Below, piece after piece: positions 62,558 to 64,000 of a DNA stretch of 64,000 nucleotides. The DNA comes from Vulcanimicrobiota bacterium. Lineage in GTDB: Bacteria > Vulcanimicrobiota > Vulcanimicrobiia > Vulcanimicrobiales > Vulcanimicrobiaceae. The position numbers and the translations under genes are program-made. Within the stretch, counting starts at the first letter, position 1. Every line of letters begins with the position of its first letter. The notes beneath the pieces are model-generated. The model was not told the origin of the DNA. It saw only the letters and a program-made list of their open reading frames with translations, and ran no database searches. The stretch is taken from contig PLJL01000004.1 of assembly GCA_003140215.1 (NCBI GenBank), positions 1,457,762-1,521,761 on the forward strand. The letters run 5' to 3'.

Positions 62558-63616
62558 ATGCTGGCGATGCGCACACGAATCAATCGCCCAGCGGCCGCGA
62601 CGCTCGTCGCCGGGCTCGTGGTTTCGGCCGGACTCGCGGCCCTGCCCGCCCTCGCAGCGACGCAGCTCACCGGCGCCGGGTCGAGCTTCGTTTACCCGTT
62701 CTTCTCGAAGGCGTTCTACGTGTACTCGCAAGCGCACGCCGACGTCACCGTGAACTATCAGTCCATCGGCAGCGGCGGCGGCATCCAGCAGTTCACCGCG
62801 AAGACGGTCGACTTCGGAGCGTCGGACGTTCCGATGAACTCCGACGAGCTCAAGCGCGCCGGCGGCGCCGTCGTCCAGGTCCCGGTGGCGCTGGGTGGTA
62901 TCGCGGTCACGTACAATCTGCCGGTTACCGTACCGGGCGGGCTCAAGCTCACCCGCGAGGCGATCGTCGACATCTACCTCGGGAAGATCTCGCGCTGGAA
63001 CGACCCGGCGCTCGAAAAGCTCAATCCGCGGGCTGGACTTCCGAACCTCCCGATCGTTTCCGTGCACCGGTCCGACGGATCGGGGACGACGTACATCTTC
63101 ACCGATTTCTTGAGCAGCGTCTCGAAGGAATGGAAGGACAAGGTCGGCACCGGCAAGAGCGTCCAGTGGCCGGGTTCGAATACGGTCGGCGGCAAGGGCA
63201 ACGAGGGCGTTGCCGGCCAGGTCCGCCAAACGACCGGCGGGATCGGCTACGTCGAGCTCGCCTACGCCATGGAAAACAAGCTGTCGACCGCGCAGCTCGA
63301 GAATAAAGCCGGCAAGTGGGTATTCTGCACGGCCTCGACCGTCCACGCGGCCGCGTCCACGAAGCCGAACGTCTCGGCAACCGACTTCTCGATCGTCGAT
63401 CGTTCCGAAGCCAATGCCTACCCGATCTCCGGCTATACCTGGGCCTTCGTCTACGAGAACCCTACCGACAAGGCGCGGGCGAAGCTGGTACGGGACGTCC
63501 TGACCTGGGTCACCGGCAACGATGCCCAGAAAATCGCCGCGTCGCTGAACTACGTGGCGCTCCCCGAAACGGTGCAAGACACCGCGAAGAAGGCTCTCGC
63601 AGAAGTGAAGGTCTAA
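62558..63616 (+). CDS. pstS: Phosphate ABC transporter substrate-binding protein PstS
   Basis: 352 residues with a signal peptide (PAAATLVAGLVVSAGLAALPALA). The phosphate-binding protein pattern is complete: LTGAGSSFVYPFFSKA, YQSIGSGGGIQQF, VDFGASDVPMNSDEL, HRSDGSGTTYIFTDFL and TTGGIGYVELAYAMENKL. It captures inorganic phosphate in the periplasm for the PstC/PstA/PstB transporter. ATG 62558 or 62567. The gene is directly downstream of phoB-phoR and the candidate Pho boxes. Confidence 0.96.
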   Translation: MLAMRTRINRPAAATLVAGLVVSAGLAALPALAATQLTGAGSSFVYPFFSKAFYVYSQAHADVTVNYQSIGSGGGIQQFTAKTVDFGASDVPMNSDELKRAGGAVVQVPVALGGIAVTYNLPVTVPGGLKLTREAIVDIYLGKISRWNDPALEKLNPRAGLPNLPIVSVHRSDGSGTTYIFTDFLSSVSKEWKDKVGTGKSVQWPGSNTVGGKGNEGVAGQVRQTTGGIGYVELAYAMENKLSTAQLENKAGKWVFCTASTVHAAASTKPNVSATDFSIVDRSEANAYPISGYTWAFVYENPTDKARAKLVRDVLTWVTGNDAQKIAASLNYVALPETVQDTAKKALAEVKV

Positions 63617-63651
63617 ACCCTCTCCACGGTCCCCTCGGCTTCGCCCGTCGA

Positions 63652-63684
63652 AGCCCCTCGCGCGCCGCGGGCGCGCGAGGGGCT
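63652..63684 (+). terminator. Perfect 15-bp hairpin between pstS and pstC
   Basis: AGCCCCTCGCGCGCC (63652-63666) and GGCGCGCGAGGGGCT (63670-63684) are perfect complements around a 3-nt loop. There is no U-run, so it may stabilise the 3' end of pstS mRNA or partly block read-through, giving more PstS than PstC. Confidence 0.6.
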
Positions 63685-63722
63685 CTCGCATAGTCACTCC
63701 CCTCCGGTGCATTCATTCGTTC

Positions 63723-64000
63723 ATGAGTCTTGAGCTCGATTCGCCTCGAACGGTCGAGGTCTCGCAGCGCGGATTGACGGCACGTCAGGCGATCGCCGAT
63801 CGCGTTTTTCGCATTGGCCTGGTCGCTGCGACCCTGACCTTCGTGATTCTCATTGCCGGCCTGTTCGCCGAGCTCGTGCACGGGTCGTGGGAGTCGCTGG
63901 TCGCGTTCGGACCGAAGTTCCTGTGGAGCTCGGAGTGGAATCCCGTAACCAACCACTTCGGAGCGCTGCCGTTCATCTACGGCACCGTCGTGAGTTCCGC
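63723..64000 (+). CDS. pstC: Phosphate ABC transporter permease PstC, N-terminal part
   Basis: The frame begins with ATG 63723 and runs 92 codons to the window edge: DRVFRIGLVAATLTFVILIAGLFAELV is the first membrane helix, followed by SWESLVAFGPKFLWSSEWNPVTNHFGALPFIYGTVVSS, the PstC signature (FLWSSEWNP..FGALPFIYGT). It is the inner-membrane channel subunit for phosphate uptake. pstA, pstB and phoU would be expected downstream. Confidence 0.93.
   Translation, partial: MSLELDSPRTVEVSQRGLTARQAIADRVFRIGLVAATLTFVILIAGLFAELVHGSWESLVAFGPKFLWSSEWNPVTNHFGALPFIYGTVVSS

Overview
This window comes from a very GC-rich bacterial chromosome. Genes are tightly packed, and many neighbouring pairs overlap by 4 nt (ATGA or GTGA junctions), with frequent GTG starts. 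A Tad/Flp secretin (CpaC-like) and a TonB-like membrane anchor point to a cell with an outer membrane. The gene set (accB-accC-nusB-PBP1A-xseAB, tlyA-nadK-recN, rimP-nusA-ylxR-infB-rbfA-nrnA-truB-ribF, Tad pili, class I aldolase, PhoBR-PstSC) is a housekeeping backbone. A deep-branching diderm lineage such as Eremiobacterota/Vulcanimicrobiota (WPS-2) would fit, but that is a guess and not proven here. I see no rRNA, tRNA, CRISPR array or insertion sequence, and no gene-free stretch longer than about 230 nt.

Layout. Bases 1-6424: a partial unknown gene on the minus strand, then accB (without the biotin-acceptor lysine), accC, nusB, a class A penicillin-binding protein and xseA/xseB. A Fic-domain gene with its own near-consensus promoter sits opposite (6446-7762). 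Bases 7936-13886: tlyA, nadK, a small membrane protein, recN (carrying a palindromic repeat inside its coding sequence), a LolA-like secreted protein, threonine aldolase and a hotdog thioesterase. Bases 14019-17648: a Tat-exported plant-like polyphenol oxidase, a secreted copy of its C-terminal domain, and pyruvate kinase. Bases 17746-29426: a Pro/Thr-rich TonB-like protein, the rimP-nusA-ylxR-infB operon with a readable promoter and terminator, a highly structured 170-nt intergenic element, and rbfA-nrnA-truB-ribF, a thioredoxin-like protein and a DUF5995 protein.

Bases 29410-37052: a membrane-anchored Clp-type ATPase that lacks both the middle domain and the ClpP-docking region, coupled to a secreted Ala-rich protein; then SIMPL and GlsB proteins, a ferredoxin, and a four-gene methyltransferase / FAD-reductase / SRPBCC / ketosynthase operon. 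Bases 37078-51237: a split Tad pilus locus with TadE x2 and TadG; a SARP/BTAD-type regulator; TadC, TadB, a single-chain TadZ-CpaF fusion, CpaB, two prepilin peptidases, two Flp pilins and a 39-codon micro-gene; and the secretin on the opposite strand. Bases 51234-57471: five coupled or closely spaced genes for integral membrane glycosyltransferase-like proteins and acyltransferases.

Bases 57468-64000: a NifU-like Fe-S scaffold domain, class I aldolase, UbiA prenyltransferase, a beta-hydroxyacid dehydrogenase, then a PhoB/PhoR-like pair directly upstream of pstS and the start of pstC. A repeated CTTAAGGT motif lies just before pstS, so the regulators probably control the phosphate transporter next to them.
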